Shown here: in pieces, positions 17,901 through 26,132 of the stretch
Layout of the letters: each line of letters opens with the position of its first letter
Numbering within the stretch: the stretch's first letter is position 1
From: CAKRJP01 sp963634745
GTDB lineage: Bacteria; Bacillota; Clostridia; Lachnospirales; Lachnospiraceae
NCBI GenBank assembly: GCA_963634745.1
Contig: CAVHCX010000007.1
Coordinates: 38,475 to 102,474 of the forward strand
Direction of reading: 5' to 3'
Length of the DNA: 64,000 bases
Translations under genes and position numbers: made by a program
Notes under the pieces: model-generated
Told to the model about the DNA's origin: nothing
Database searches by the model: none
Seen by the model: only the letters and a program-made list of their open reading frames with translations

Positions 17901-19916
17901 GATTACGTCATAATCATTCTTATTAACAATCTCGATGGTAGTTTTTTCTAATGTAGCTTCTCCCTGTGGGGACTGAGCATTTGACTCCTTATCCCACTTA
18001 GCTAGCTTGATACCACCACGGATACTCTGGTCTGATACGGTAAAGGAATTACCTCCATCCAGTCTTGCTTCCTCTCCATTAGCAAGAACCTTGGCAAAAT
18101 ACTTACCATCTACCGGACCTGTCATGGTATCGGAAGTAAATGTTGCGCCTTCTAGCTTGTAACCTTCCGGTGCTACGATCTCCTCAATGGTGATCACTCC
18201 GATTGGGATGCATTTAGCTTCATCGTCATTATAATAGAAATCATCTCCGGAGACTTTGTATTCATCATCTAACGCTGCATAATACTTTCCATCTTTATTT
18301 TTCGTCTCCAGTACCCAAGTCCTAGTCGCATCAATGCCATCCAGATCTTCCAGGCCCTTATAATCATCCGGATTTACGGCATAATATTTTACTTCAAACT
18401 GGGCACCTTCTAAGCTCTTTACATTGGCTCTACCATTTGAATCCTGGTCAATCTTTATAAGCGAGATCCCAAAAGCGTCAGCCAATGGCACTTCCTCACT
18501 GGTCACACTTGCGGTTTCTCCACTGCTAACATCGACCGCATAGGTTTCTAAATCTAGGGCATATCCTTTGGAAGCATTGATCTCTTTCACATAATAGGTC
18601 CCTTCATCAACTTCAACCGGATTAGTGTTACCATCTGCATCGGTTGTAAGAGTTGCCACCTGGTTTGTGCATCCTTCATCTGTATAGACACCATATTCTG
18701 CACCTTCCAGACTGTAGCAGGGGTTTTCGTCGCTAAGATATGGATTAGAGGAGACTTTTTTTAAGCTAACTTTGCCCGGAGCCGGTTCGTAAGAATACTC
18801 CCACTGGCTTTGGTCTTGTCCGTAAGGATTTTCGTAAATATATCCTCTGCATGTGAAACACTTTCGATTTGCAGAATCAGCCGCCCATTGAGCTCCATAA
18901 TAGAGAACCGTTCCTAAATGGTCAGACAAATAATGTCCTTTCCCATCTAGGGTGGCATTTCCATATTCCAAGGTGATTCCAGGTATAAACTGCCTAACAT
19001 CATTAACCACTGACCATACAATACATTGCTTTATCAGATAATCATCGACCCAGGATGTACCTCCACACTTGATATATTCATCATAGTAATACATCATCAT
19101 ACAAATCGTTTTCACTGTATCTGCACTATAGTAATCCGTTGCATTCCGGCAAAGCATGTTACCCGCGGCAAAGGGTTGATTTGGTTCGCAGCAGTATGTA
19201 ACTTCTCCATTCTCAAGTCCAAATACACCCTCTGACCATGACTTAACCTTGGTCCAACTGCCATCTGCGTTATAACGGATCATATCAATAGGGGCAACAC
19301 TTCTTTCCAAATGAGAAATATACTTGTATTGTCCTACATACCCGCTTGCACTTCTGGCCAAGGCATTTTCATTGCCATCAGCTGATGCTACTGAAATTTC
19401 ATTATTTGCAGCTCCCCTATCTTCGATCGAGGATAAGATTTCGTGTAATTTTTCCGCATCATAGGCAGGTCTTCTTTGCTCTGATGTTTTCTCGTCCTGA
19501 CTATCGGATTTGTCCGGATCTTCATCACCGGACTTTTTTTCCTTAGATTCACTAACTGCAAGCTTAATAGTTAAATCTGTATCCGCTATTACATAATAGC
19601 TGACTTCTTTCTGAGTCATTTCTGCTTTATATCCTTCAGAATCCTCAACCCAAATATCATCAAGCTGATATCCTTTTTCCGTTTCCACATCGATCTTTAC
19701 TTCTGATCCGGGAGAAACATCAATCTCCTGCTCCTCTGAATCATTCAATTTGACTATGGCATGTTCTACGCTTTCTACTCTTACTTTCACTGTCTTGTCT
19801 TCCGTTTGGGTCTCTTTTCCCTGTACCTGTACTCCGGATATTCCGGCAGATAGGGTCATAAGAAGAGCCAGGCCCAAGGAAAAAGCTTTTCTTATTCTTG
19901 AAGTCTTTTTATTCAT
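14907..19916 (-). CDS. Giant surface adhesin: thioester domain, SpaA-like and five VaFE repeats
   Basis: Secreted, wall-anchored protein of 1669 aa. The signal peptide spans 1-33. Residues 190-375 form a thioester (TQXA-type) domain: Cys242/243 in VTYCCEPNQP and Gln297 in LIKQCIVWS match the Cys-Gln pair that can form an internal thioester and bind host surfaces covalently. Then come SpaA-like prealbumin domains (about 380-1000), with repeats opening RGGIKLAKWD, RGGVQLGKWD and RGDITFTKSD. Five VaFE repeats of about 122 residues (about 1003-1616) follow, each with VVFE and TLVDKETG-like motifs. The C-terminus has VKTGD (about 1634), a hydrophobic helix and KKKLRPEGK, a sorting signal without LPXTG. 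Isopeptide bonds are likely in the repeats. No sortase gene is nearby. Confidence 0.92.
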   Translation of the reverse strand: MNKKTSRIRKAFSLGLALLMTLSAGISGVQVQGKETQTEDKTVKVRVESVEHAIVKLNDSEEQEIDVSPGSEVKIDVETEKGYQLDDIWVEDSEGYKAEMTQKEVSYYVIADTDLTIKLAVSESKEKKSGDEDPDKSDSQDEKTSEQRRPAYDAEKLHEILSSIEDRGAANNEISVASADGNENALARSASGYVGQYKYISHLERSVAPIDMIRYNADGSWTKVKSWSEGVFGLENGEVTYCCEPNQPFAAGNMLCRNATDYYSADTVKTICMMMYYYDEYIKCGGTSWVDDYLIKQCIVWSVVNDVRQFIPGITLEYGNATLDGKGHYLSDHLGTVLYYGAQWAADSANRKCFTCRGYIYENPYGQDQSQWEYSYEPAPGKVSLKKVSSNPYLSDENPCYSLEGAEYGVYTDEGCTNQVATLTTDADGNTNPVEVDEGTYYVKEINASKGYALDLETYAVDVSSGETASVTSEEVPLADAFGISLIKIDQDSNGRANVKSLEGAQFEVKYYAVNPDDYKGLEDLDGIDATRTWVLETKNKDGKYYAALDDEYKVSGDDFYYNDDEAKCIPIGVITIEEIVAPEGYKLEGATFTSDTMTGPVDGKYFAKVLANGEEARLDGGNSFTVSDQSIRGGIKLAKWDKESNAQSPQGEATLEKTTIEIVNKNDYDVIVNGQAYGKDQTVMTLTTDANGNAQTANDALPYGLYEVKETGAPGGYLNTGDCISQEVFIAEDGVVVDLNNDTRAIKNNVIRGGVQLGKWDNESNTQKAQGAATLVGAEFEITNQSSHDVIVNGKTYKKGQVVATLVTNEKGIAKSAKDLLPYGKYSYEETKAPKGYLATGSGLTGIFTIKENGVIVDLNKKETAIKNNVIRGDITFTKSDAETSERMANIPFKITSNTTGESHIIYTDENGYYSSESKYVEHSENTNAGKAKSGTWFGLDADGKQVPVKDSVGAFPYDTYTIQELRCDANADKVLFKGVFTISMPGFTLDYGTITNADLAMQTTAKDATSNIHTAYASKEVTLVDTVFYTGLKKNNIYTVKGVLMDKETGGKLSDINGNEITAETTFKTVTKNGLIDVTFVFDGTGMEGKDVVVFEECYDKDGNLVIDHKDIDDKGQTISFEKNPEIKTAAKDSETQDHISAAKEKVSIVDTVTYKNLTVGKKYTISGTLVDKETGKAMKDSDGDKITAETSFTAKETDGTVEVTFTFDASDYAGKTMVVFEDLYRNGKLVATHSDLEDEGQTIYFPEVKTTAKDSETDGSLSQAKENVTIVDTVAYKNLIPGKEYTLQGTLMDKETGKKLLDTEGKEVTSEASFTAEKTEGEVDITFTFNASTLAGKTSVVFENLYYNKNLVATHSDLEDEGQSIHFPEIKTRAKDAVSDSQNALPSKETTIIDTVKYTNLIVGKTYIVKGILMDKDTKEPFLNAEGNQIVAETSFTAAETSGEVEIKFAFDSSTLKGKTLVVFEDLYESEHKVATHADITDKDQSVHFPEIKTTASDKEDGDHTVTCGQVTIVDSIKYENLVPGKEYKLSGVLMDKSTGEKVLVDKKEVTAETSFTPKKANGSVEVTFTFDASSLEKKSLVVFEKLYDVKGNELANHEDINDEDQTVTVSEKTKIVTNSPNETKAAASIVKTGDVANAVPYIVLLGLAIVATGVIVKKKLRPEGK
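15069..16912 (-). repeat. Five tandem VaFE-repeat units (about 366 bp each)
   Basis: Within the adhesin gene, units begin near residues 1003, 1129, 1251, 1373 and 1495. Each contains an opening KT(T/A)AKDSE-like motif, an (I/L)VDTV strand, MDKETG, AETSFT, VTFTFDAS, VVFE and a DxxDEGQ ending. They are divergent at DNA level but can still recombine, so copy number may vary between strains. Confidence 0.85.
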
Positions 19917-19961
19917 GGATTCCCTCCTGATTCTAGTGATCTTTGAAACTACAATTCTTAT

Positions 19962-20843
19962 TTACAAAACAATCTGCAGCCTATTATCTCTTCGATCAAA
20001 ATAATAAATATGATCAGACAAGACCTCCTCATCCGGCACCTGGCTTTCATTTACCGCCCTTACCATGGAGGCTAGCCCCTCTTCGTCCGGCGCATCTTCT
20101 TCCCGCACCATGATCAGTTCGTTGACACTGCTGGGAATAACATAATAGTTTCCCTCAAGTTCCTCTCCGATGGTCTCAAGGCAGCCCGGATACAGCATGG
20201 CGGCAGCTCCATAACTCCTATTCTTATTCGTGAGAATATAAAGAGCATCCTCAAAAACATCTAAGGGTTGTCCCATCATTTCTGCCACGATCTGGGCCAT
20301 GGTTTTAAACTGGTAAGGTAATAGCTTTTTTGTATTTTCCTTTGCTCTCTTATGGATTTCTTCTTCATCCACGCCCCAGATTCTTAAGTGGGTATCATTG
20401 ATCATCATAGAAGCGGATCCATATCTTGTAGAATCAAATAAAAGATAATATACAATTGCCAGGTCTAAATATTCCTTATAGGGAACATGCTTAAGAAGCT
20501 CCTTATTCTTTTCACGGTTAATCACCCGATATACAATCTGTCCTCGGATTTGCTCGTAGTCCCCTATAAAATTTGCATCCATGGGAGATTCAAACCGAAC
20601 TTGTCCATATACTTTCAGGATCTCCTTGGCAATTGTCTCCACTCTGACTCCTAAGAGAAATCGTTGATAATATTCCTCCAAATAAATCGTCGGGGAAATA
20701 TTGATATTTTCCTCCCTCAATATAAGCCCCTGTCTTATCCTGCCATTGTTCTTTAACACGGCATTTACACTCACGTCTAATTGTCCTTTTGCCTCCTCCC
20801 TTACCTGAAGTTCCACCGCATGCACAAACTGATAATAAGTCAT
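19962..20843 (-). CDS. DUF5688-like protein
   Basis: A 293-aa soluble protein that I match from memory to the Lachnospiraceae family DUF5688. Features: NxxxEE-like N-terminal segment (LREENINISPTIYLEEYYQRF), a middle YRVINREKNKELLKHVPYKEYLDLAIVYY block, then LTNKNRSYGAAAMLYPG and YYVIPSSVNELIMV, and an IYYFDRRDNRL end. No signal peptide, transmembrane segment or catalytic motif is evident. The start has AAAGGAG 5 nt upstream. It lies 45 nt upstream of the adhesin gene in the same direction, so the two may share a transcript. Function unknown; these proteins often occur in several copies per genome. Confidence 0.75.
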   Translation of the reverse strand: MTYYQFVHAVELQVREEAKGQLDVSVNAVLKNNGRIRQGLILREENINISPTIYLEEYYQRFLLGVRVETIAKEILKVYGQVRFESPMDANFIGDYEQIRGQIVYRVINREKNKELLKHVPYKEYLDLAIVYYLLFDSTRYGSASMMINDTHLRIWGVDEEEIHKRAKENTKKLLPYQFKTMAQIVAEMMGQPLDVFEDALYILTNKNRSYGAAAMLYPGCLETIGEELEGNYYVIPSSVNELIMVREEDAPDEEGLASMVRAVNESQVPDEEVLSDHIYYFDRRDNRLQIVL

Positions 20844-21017
20844 AAAACTCCTTTCTCTTTTGCGGCAGCATATGAAATAAATACTTTGGAAAATTTGTGG
20901 TAGGAATCTACCATCTTGCTTGGGGTTTTCATAAATTAAACCCTTGATTTTAGAAAATTAGATCGGAAACTTATTTTAAGTTCCCTTGATTTGAATTATT
21001 ATGGTGATTCAGATTAT

Positions 21018-21051
21018 AAAAAAACCTTGCAAAAATTGCAAGGCTTTTTTT
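21018..21051 (-). terminator. Terminator of the hybrid histidine kinase gene
   Basis: CCTTGCAA / TTGCAAGG with a 3-nt loop, flanked by an A-run and a T-run on opposite sides. It starts 15 nt past the kinase stop codon on the minus strand, and its symmetry would also allow plus-strand termination. The remaining 20844-21017 shows only a short CCCTTGATTT direct repeat (20941 and 20983) and a GGGTTT hairpin. Confidence 0.85.
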
Positions 21052-21066
21052 CTTTATTCAACACTT

Positions 21067-23379
21067 TTATAAAGCATGTCTTTCATCCTGTTTTTCAAAA
21101 ACTTCATCCAAGGTCTTAAATATCACGTCCATATCGATTGGTTTTACAATGTGCCCATTCATTCCTGTCTCGAATGCTTTCTTCCTATCCTCATCAAAGG
21201 CATTGGCTGTCATGGCAACGATAGGAATGTTTGCTTTTCTGTTGTTGGGCAGGGTCCGAATTTCTCTTGTGGCCGTATATCCATCCATTCTTGGCATCTG
21301 AATATCCATCAGGACCAAATCAAATCTGTCCTCCGGTGCTCGATCGATGATATTTACCGCTTCAATTCCATCTTCCACACAATCAATCTGCATTCCGGTT
21401 TCTTTCAGGAGTGCTGTGGCAATTTCCTGATTCAATTCATTATCTTCTACCAGCAAAATACGCTTTCCACTGTAATCGTGTTTTTTCATTTCTGCCCCGA
21501 CAGGCTTTTTGGGGCCATTTAAGGCAGGCTGGGTCAATACTGCTCTTAGTTCAGACATGAATAAGGGCTTGCCTACAAAGGCTGTCACGCCTGCTTCCCT
21601 GGCTTCCTGTTCAAAGCCGGTCCATTCATAGGCTGTAAGTACTATGATTGGGATGTTATCTCCGATAATCTTACGGATTCTTCTGACAGTTTCGATACCG
21701 TTCATATCAGGCATCAAATAGTCCACAATATAGACACTGTAGTCATCCTTTAATTCCACTGCATCCTGGGCACGGAGGATGGCCTCTTTTCCTGAGATGG
21801 TCCAGTCAGGGCGCATATCTATGCTGCGAAGCATCTTGCACACGCTTCTGCAAGTATTTACATCGTCGTCAATTACCAGGGCTCTTGCCCCAAGCAAGTC
21901 AGGAATCGGTTCCCACTGCACACGGGTATCCGAAAGGCGCAGGCTAAGACTTACGGTAATGGTAGTTCCCTTTCCTTCCTCACTTTGCACATCAATGGTG
22001 CCGCCCATCATATCTACGATATTCTTGGTAATGGACATTCCAAGCCCGGTTCCCTGAATCCCATTAGTGGAAGAGGTATATTCTCTGGAAAAAGTGTCGA
22101 AAATATGGCTGACAAATTCCTCTGACATCCCCAGCCCAGTGTCTTTGATGGTAAATTCATAGCTGGTATAATCCTTCAGATGACAGGGTTTTTCCGACAA
22201 ACGGATGATGATGTCTCCTCCTGTCGGTGTATACTTAATGGCATTTCCGACAATATTAATTAGGATCTGATTCAGCCTAAGCTTATCTGTAATGACATCC
22301 TCGTGGGAGACATCCTGGGTGTCAATATAAAGATTCTGATTCTTTGAATTAATCAGACCCATGATCATGGTCCTCAAATCATGGATCACATCCGGAATGT
22401 GTACCGGCTTTTCTTCTAGCTTTACACTGCCGCTTTCTATCCTGCTCATATCAAGAATATCATTGATCAAACTCAGAAGATGAGTTCCCGATGTACTGAT
22501 TTTGGAAAGATATTCTTCTACCTTCTCCGTGTCGTCAATATGGGTCTGGGCAAGAGCCGTAAATCCCACAATTGCATTCATGGGTGTCCTGATATCATGT
22601 GACATACTGTTTAAGAAAGTGGTCTTGGCACGATTAGCAGTCTCAGCCTGGCCCAAGGCATCCTGCAGCATCTTCTGGTGCTCTTGGAGCTCAGAATATG
22701 CTGTGGTTAGCAGTATTTCCTGATTGTCCATAAAAATCAAAAGAATTGTCAGGGTTAATCCGATATTGGAGGTAGGAAGTCCTGTTACAAAAAACTGCAT
22801 GACGGTTCCTATTACCAGGGGAACGAAATATAGCAGAGACTGCGTAAGAAGCTTCCTTTTTTGTGGTGATTTCTCTATTTTTAAATGTATAGCAAAGTCC
22901 AGGATCGCAGCAAGGCAATATCCATTGGCCAATGTAGAGACAAAAACAATAAACAGGGGGCCTCTTGTATAATTTCCATAGGCATCAACAGAAAAAATCC
23001 ATCCGGTCCACCAGGATGCCACCAGAAGAAAGACCATGAGAATGATGGGAACAAACAGCAGATATCTGATTTTGCTTTTTAGTATCCGATCTGCATCGTA
23101 TCGAAGCTCTAAATACATAAATAAGAAAAATGCGATACATTCCGTTGACAGGTCAAACAAGGCATTCAGAAGAAATGTCACCACTCTTCCTGCGCTTGCG
23201 CCAATATATACGCAAAGCGCATCTGATAGGGCACAAACTGCCGCAGCTGCCATCAGGGTCAAAATCCAGTATTGCTTCTTTCCAAAACCCGGTATTTTTC
23301 TCAGCCTGTTTACCAAAATCCAGTCAAACAAAAGCATAAAGACTACTACCGCACTATAACTTAAATTTTCTGCTTCCAT
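21067..23379 (-). CDS. Membrane hybrid histidine kinase with two receiver domains
   Basis: A 770-aa sensor kinase. The N-terminal 215 residues hold about seven hydrophobic segments (a 7TM-like sensor), then a short coiled coil. The HisKA domain carries phospho-acceptor His261 in SMSHDIRTPMNAI. The HATPase domain has N (NIVGNAIKYTP), G1 (DTGLGMS) and G2 (GTGLGMSI) boxes. Two receiver domains follow: VIDDD with VDYLMPDMNG, and LVEDN with LMDIQMPRMDGY. Both keep the phospho-Asp, Thr/Ser and Lys. No HPt or DNA-binding output is fused or adjacent. A longer ORF reaches 23448, but a consensus promoter lies inside that extension, so I chose the ATG at 23379 with GGGGAAG upstream. Signal and target unknown. 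Confidence 0.9.
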   Translation of the reverse strand: MEAENLSYSAVVVFMLLFDWILVNRLRKIPGFGKKQYWILTLMAAAAVCALSDALCVYIGASAGRVVTFLLNALFDLSTECIAFFLFMYLELRYDADRILKSKIRYLLFVPIILMVFLLVASWWTGWIFSVDAYGNYTRGPLFIVFVSTLANGYCLAAILDFAIHLKIEKSPQKRKLLTQSLLYFVPLVIGTVMQFFVTGLPTSNIGLTLTILLIFMDNQEILLTTAYSELQEHQKMLQDALGQAETANRAKTTFLNSMSHDIRTPMNAIVGFTALAQTHIDDTEKVEEYLSKISTSGTHLLSLINDILDMSRIESGSVKLEEKPVHIPDVIHDLRTMIMGLINSKNQNLYIDTQDVSHEDVITDKLRLNQILINIVGNAIKYTPTGGDIIIRLSEKPCHLKDYTSYEFTIKDTGLGMSEEFVSHIFDTFSREYTSSTNGIQGTGLGMSITKNIVDMMGGTIDVQSEEGKGTTITVSLSLRLSDTRVQWEPIPDLLGARALVIDDDVNTCRSVCKMLRSIDMRPDWTISGKEAILRAQDAVELKDDYSVYIVDYLMPDMNGIETVRRIRKIIGDNIPIIVLTAYEWTGFEQEAREAGVTAFVGKPLFMSELRAVLTQPALNGPKKPVGAEMKKHDYSGKRILLVEDNELNQEIATALLKETGMQIDCVEDGIEAVNIIDRAPEDRFDLVLMDIQMPRMDGYTATREIRTLPNNRKANIPIVAMTANAFDEDRKKAFETGMNGHIVKPIDMDVIFKTLDEVFEKQDERHAL

Positions 23380-23419
23380 TTCAATTAACTTCCCCTTTTT
23401 TGCTCGCATTAATGTGTAA

Positions 23420-23448
23420 ATTATATCAAAAATTCGAAATATTGTCAC
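23420..23448 (-). promoter_or_regulatory. Predicted promoter of the hybrid kinase gene
   Basis: Minus strand: -35 GTGACA (23443-23448), 17-bp spacer, -10 TATAAT (23420-23425). A near-perfect sigma-A match located 40 nt upstream of the chosen ATG. It argues that the longer ORF start at 23448 is not used. Confidence 0.7.
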
Positions 23449-23496
23449 TATTCAAAGCGGCCATGGAAGCCTCTTACAAGGTTTTCTCACCTCCTT

Positions 23497-24867
23497 CTAC
23501 TTTACTTTTAAGTCGCCATTTAATTCTCTAAGAGTTAATACTAAGGCTAAGATAAAAGCTAATCCATCCGCCACAGGTCCTGCCCACAGGACTCCATCTA
23601 ATCCCATGAAACTGCAAAGGATCATGGTTGCCGGAATCAAGAAAATAATCTGTCTGCTCAAAGAAATGGCTCCTGATTTTACCGGCTTTCCAATGGACTG
23701 GAAGAAGATAGCCGCCACGGTCTGGAAACCGTTAAAAAAGCACAGCAGGGTGAAAATTTCAAAAGACCGAATGGAAAATTCCGCATAAAGGTCTCCTTGA
23801 GATCCAAACATGGCTGTCAGCTGTTTTGGGAAAATATGGAAGACCAAAAAGAACAAGAATGCAAAGACCGTGGACACCTTCACTGCCACTGATAAGGTTT
23901 TTCTCACCCTCTTATAATCTCCGCTTCCGTAGTTGTATCCCACAATTGGCTGCGCTCCCGTACCGATACCGGTAACAATGGAAACCAAAATCGTATTAAA
24001 TTTCATTACAATTCCAAAGGCTGCCAGGGGAATGTCAGCTCCATATTTACTATTCATTCCACAGTGAACCAAATAATAGTTAATGACGGTCATAATAATG
24101 GCCACCGCAATCTGGGCCACAAAACTGGAAACTCCATAGCCTGCAGTTTTCTTTAAAAGTTTAAAGTCCGGTTTCATTTGGCTTAAGGAAATCTTGACGG
24201 TCTTAAATCTTGGAATATACCAAATGCTAATAGCAAAATTAAGTACCTGTCCAATTACAGTAGCAATGGCAGCTCCTGCCATGCCCCAACCGAATCCTAA
24301 GACAAATAAGGCATCCAAAATAACATTCGCCACACATCCTACGATCATTCCGACCATTGTAAGCTTTGGCGTTCCATCTGCTCGAATCACGGAGCACAGG
24401 CCGCTTCCGATTACCACAAAGGGGAAGCCTATGATTACGATCTTTCCATATTCGTAGACATAGGGAAGGTTGTCCGGGGTAGCTCCAAACAAGGAAACCA
24501 AGGGTTGAAAGAAGAGATAACAGATCAGGGTAAATAGGATCCCTACAATAATGAGCCAGCTCAAGGTATTATTGGCTGCTTTCTCTGCTTTTTTCTGATT
24601 GTTTCTTCCAAGTTCCAAACTTAAAAAAGATGCGCCTCCATCTCCTAAAAGTAGGGCCAAAGCCATAACCACCATATTAAGGGGGAAGACAACATTGGTT
24701 GCACTATTTCCTAGGGTTCCCACACCCCATCCTATAAAAATCTGATCCACAATGTTGTAGAGGGAATTTACAACTAAAGCAACAACACTGGGAATGGCAT
24801 ATTTCATCATGAGTTTTCCCACAGATGCCGATGCCAAGGGATTGTTTACATCTTCTGTTTTCGTCAC
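23497..24867 (-). CDS. MATE family multidrug efflux transporter
   Basis: A 456-aa integral membrane antiporter with about 12 helices in two MATE halves. Family motifs: AIPSVVALVVNSLYNIVDQIFIG at the first helix, GDGGASFLSLELGR, and GVGTLGNSATNVVFP; the second half starts YGVSSFVAQIAVAI. It resembles the MepA/NorM group exporting cationic drugs by Na+ or H+ exchange; substrates cannot be read from sequence. The start is GTG at 24867 with GGAGGTG 5-7 nt upstream. It is divergent from a MerR-family regulator and has a MerR-style promoter, so drug-induced expression is likely. No terminator is obvious between it and the kinase promoter. Confidence 0.93.
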   Translation of the reverse strand: MTKTEDVNNPLASASVGKLMMKYAIPSVVALVVNSLYNIVDQIFIGWGVGTLGNSATNVVFPLNMVVMALALLLGDGGASFLSLELGRNNQKKAEKAANNTLSWLIIVGILFTLICYLFFQPLVSLFGATPDNLPYVYEYGKIVIIGFPFVVIGSGLCSVIRADGTPKLTMVGMIVGCVANVILDALFVLGFGWGMAGAAIATVIGQVLNFAISIWYIPRFKTVKISLSQMKPDFKLLKKTAGYGVSSFVAQIAVAIIMTVINYYLVHCGMNSKYGADIPLAAFGIVMKFNTILVSIVTGIGTGAQPIVGYNYGSGDYKRVRKTLSVAVKVSTVFAFLFFLVFHIFPKQLTAMFGSQGDLYAEFSIRSFEIFTLLCFFNGFQTVAAIFFQSIGKPVKSGAISLSRQIIFLIPATMILCSFMGLDGVLWAGPVADGLAFILALVLTLRELNGDLKVK

Positions 24868-24898
24868 AGTAACACCTCCGTTTATACTTTATGAAGTA

Positions 24899-24927
24899 TT
24901 TACAAACCCAAGAAAAAAGGTTAAAAT
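24899..24927 (+). promoter_or_regulatory. Predicted promoter of the MerR-family gene
   Basis: Plus strand: TTTACA (24899-24904), 17-bp spacer, TAAAAT (24922-24927). Transcription from about 24934 would run through the opposing MATE promoter, giving face-to-face overlapping promoters. Confidence 0.5.
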
Positions 24928-24941
24928 CACTTCCGGAAGCA

Positions 24942-24972
24942 ATGATAAACCCTATGATAATCATAGAGTCAA
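24942..24972 (-). promoter_or_regulatory. MerR-type promoter/operator of the MATE gene (19-bp spacer)
   Basis: Minus strand: -35 TTGACT (24967-24972), a 19-bp spacer, -10 TATCAT (24942-24947). The spacer contains the perfect inverted repeat CTATGA-TAA-TCATAG (24952-24966). Over-long 19-bp spacers carrying a palindrome are the hallmark of MerR-family activation by DNA distortion. Confidence 0.75.
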
Positions 24973-25004
24973 TACATTTTTTTGTTTTTTTGCGAGGTGT
25001 TTTA

Positions 25005-25796
25005 ATGGGAAATCTATTATCGATCGGAGAGCTTGCCAAGATTCGAAATGTAAATGTACAATCTCTTCGCTATTATGAAAAAATGGGAATTCTGATTCCG
25101 GCTTATATTAATCTGGAAAGTGGATATCGCTACTATTCCGCCAACCAGATTATGGTACTTGATACCATTCTTCTGTGTATCGAGTTAGGAATTCCGCTAA
25201 AAGAACTTAAGAATTATGTAGACCAGGATGGGCAATTAGAATTCGAACGCCTTCTAAAAGATGGGCGAAAAATGGCAAAAGAAAAGATACGAAAGATCGA
25301 ATCAAATATTGATTCCATCGATCGTACCTTACAACATATCCATGCCCAAAGAGATTTTTTAGGCCGACAAGGCTATTATTCTCGCTATATTGTTGACCGC
25401 CATATCATCACTATTCCTAGTAAGATTAAAATGGATGCCAAGACCTATGAACGAAATCTAAGCAAATTATTTAATACTGCAAGAAAATCCCATCTTTTGG
25501 CATCCTTCCCCCACGGGCTAATGATTCATTACAAAGATGGAAAATTTGTGGACTCCTATATGTTTTTGGAAGTCCTTCCTGAACATTCCTCCGGAAGTAC
25601 TCTCCCGCAAGTGCAAAAGCTTCCTGCCGGCAATTATCTCTGCTACCAGGAACTGAGGGAAGTTCACTCCGATCCTTTAAGCATCTATCCGGGGAAACTG
25701 ATGGATAGTGGCGATGTAACCGTGATTATATCCAGCATGTCCCCGGATACTTATAAGTTTGATAAGGTGATCCTGGAATTTCAGATTGCTAGTTAA
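25005..25796 (+). CDS. MerR family regulator, BmrR-like
   Basis: A 263-aa transcriptional regulator. The winged-helix MerR DNA-binding domain (1-70) opens LLSIGELAKIRNVNVQSLRYYEKMGIL and continues ESGYRYYSANQ. A dimerisation coiled coil follows (about 75-120), then a C-terminal effector domain (130-263) similar in layout to the GyrI-like drug-binding domain of BmrR. The ATG at 25005 has GAGGTG upstream and starts exactly at the HTH; the open frame extends 38 codons further but that part is low-quality. It is divergent from the MATE pump across 137 bp containing both promoters and a palindrome, so control of the pump is the obvious role. Effector unknown. Confidence 0.92.
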   Translation: MGNLLSIGELAKIRNVNVQSLRYYEKMGILIPAYINLESGYRYYSANQIMVLDTILLCIELGIPLKELKNYVDQDGQLEFERLLKDGRKMAKEKIRKIESNIDSIDRTLQHIHAQRDFLGRQGYYSRYIVDRHIITIPSKIKMDAKTYERNLSKLFNTARKSHLLASFPHGLMIHYKDGKFVDSYMFLEVLPEHSSGSTLPQVQKLPAGNYLCYQELREVHSDPLSIYPGKLMDSGDVTVIISSMSPDTYKFDKVILEFQIAS

Positions 25797-25810
25797 GCAT
25801 ACCATTTATT

Positions 25811-25846
25811 AAAAGCGATATGCTAGCCTTGTAACATATCGCTTTT
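25811..25846. terminator. Bidirectional terminator between MerR gene and dlt-like operon
   Basis: A perfect 12-bp stem, AAAAGCGATATG (25811-25822) with CATATCGCTTTT (25835-25846), and a 12-nt loop. It ends both the plus-strand regulator and the minus-strand carrier-protein operon. Confidence 0.9.
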
Positions 25847-25860
25847 GATAAAATTTCATG

Positions 25861-26082
25861 CTATTTAAGTTTATTGATCAATGCCATAATTGCTTCAGGC
25901 GAATCAAAATTCTCCGGAACCACTTCCCCGACTGGAATTGTAACATCAAATTCATCTGAAATATCGGAAATCAGATTCAAAATTGCTAAGGAATTCAAAT
26001 CGCCGCTTTCCACCAAATCTGTTCTTCCCTCAAATTCTACTCCAGGTACTAAATCTTCTAAGATTTCTAACAATGTTTCCAT
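25861..26082 (-). CDS. dltC: Acyl/D-alanyl carrier protein (DltC-like)
   Basis: A 73-aa acidic four-helix carrier protein. The phosphopantetheine attachment serine is probably Ser31 in SGDLNSLAILNLI; the preceding residue is Asn where most carriers have Asp (DSL/DSM), which is unusual. The C-terminal helix starts SPEAIMALI. In dlt systems DltA loads D-alanine onto this arm and DltB moves it to the outer face for teichoic-acid esterification. Start ATG with AAAAGGAG 12 nt upstream. It is the last gene of a four-gene operon, 50 nt after the SGNH gene, instead of following dltB as in Bacillus. The symbol is given from context. Confidence 0.8.
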   Translation of the reverse strand: METLLEILEDLVPGVEFEGRTDLVESGDLNSLAILNLISDISDEFDVTIPVGEVVPENFDSPEAIMALINKLK

Positions 26083-26132
26083 AAAATATAATCTCCTTTT
26101 ATTTTTGTCTCATTTTACATATGCTTTTAAAA

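Noticed and set aside
13713..20843. tRNA-Arg as attachment site of a genomic island holding the adhesin
   Set aside because: Islands normally insert at the tRNA 3' end, which faces argS here; the accessory genes lie on the 5' side. No integrase or duplicated tRNA end was seen.
21076..21522. 148-aa plus-strand ORF
   Set aside because: Antisense to the kinase receiver domain, no RBS.
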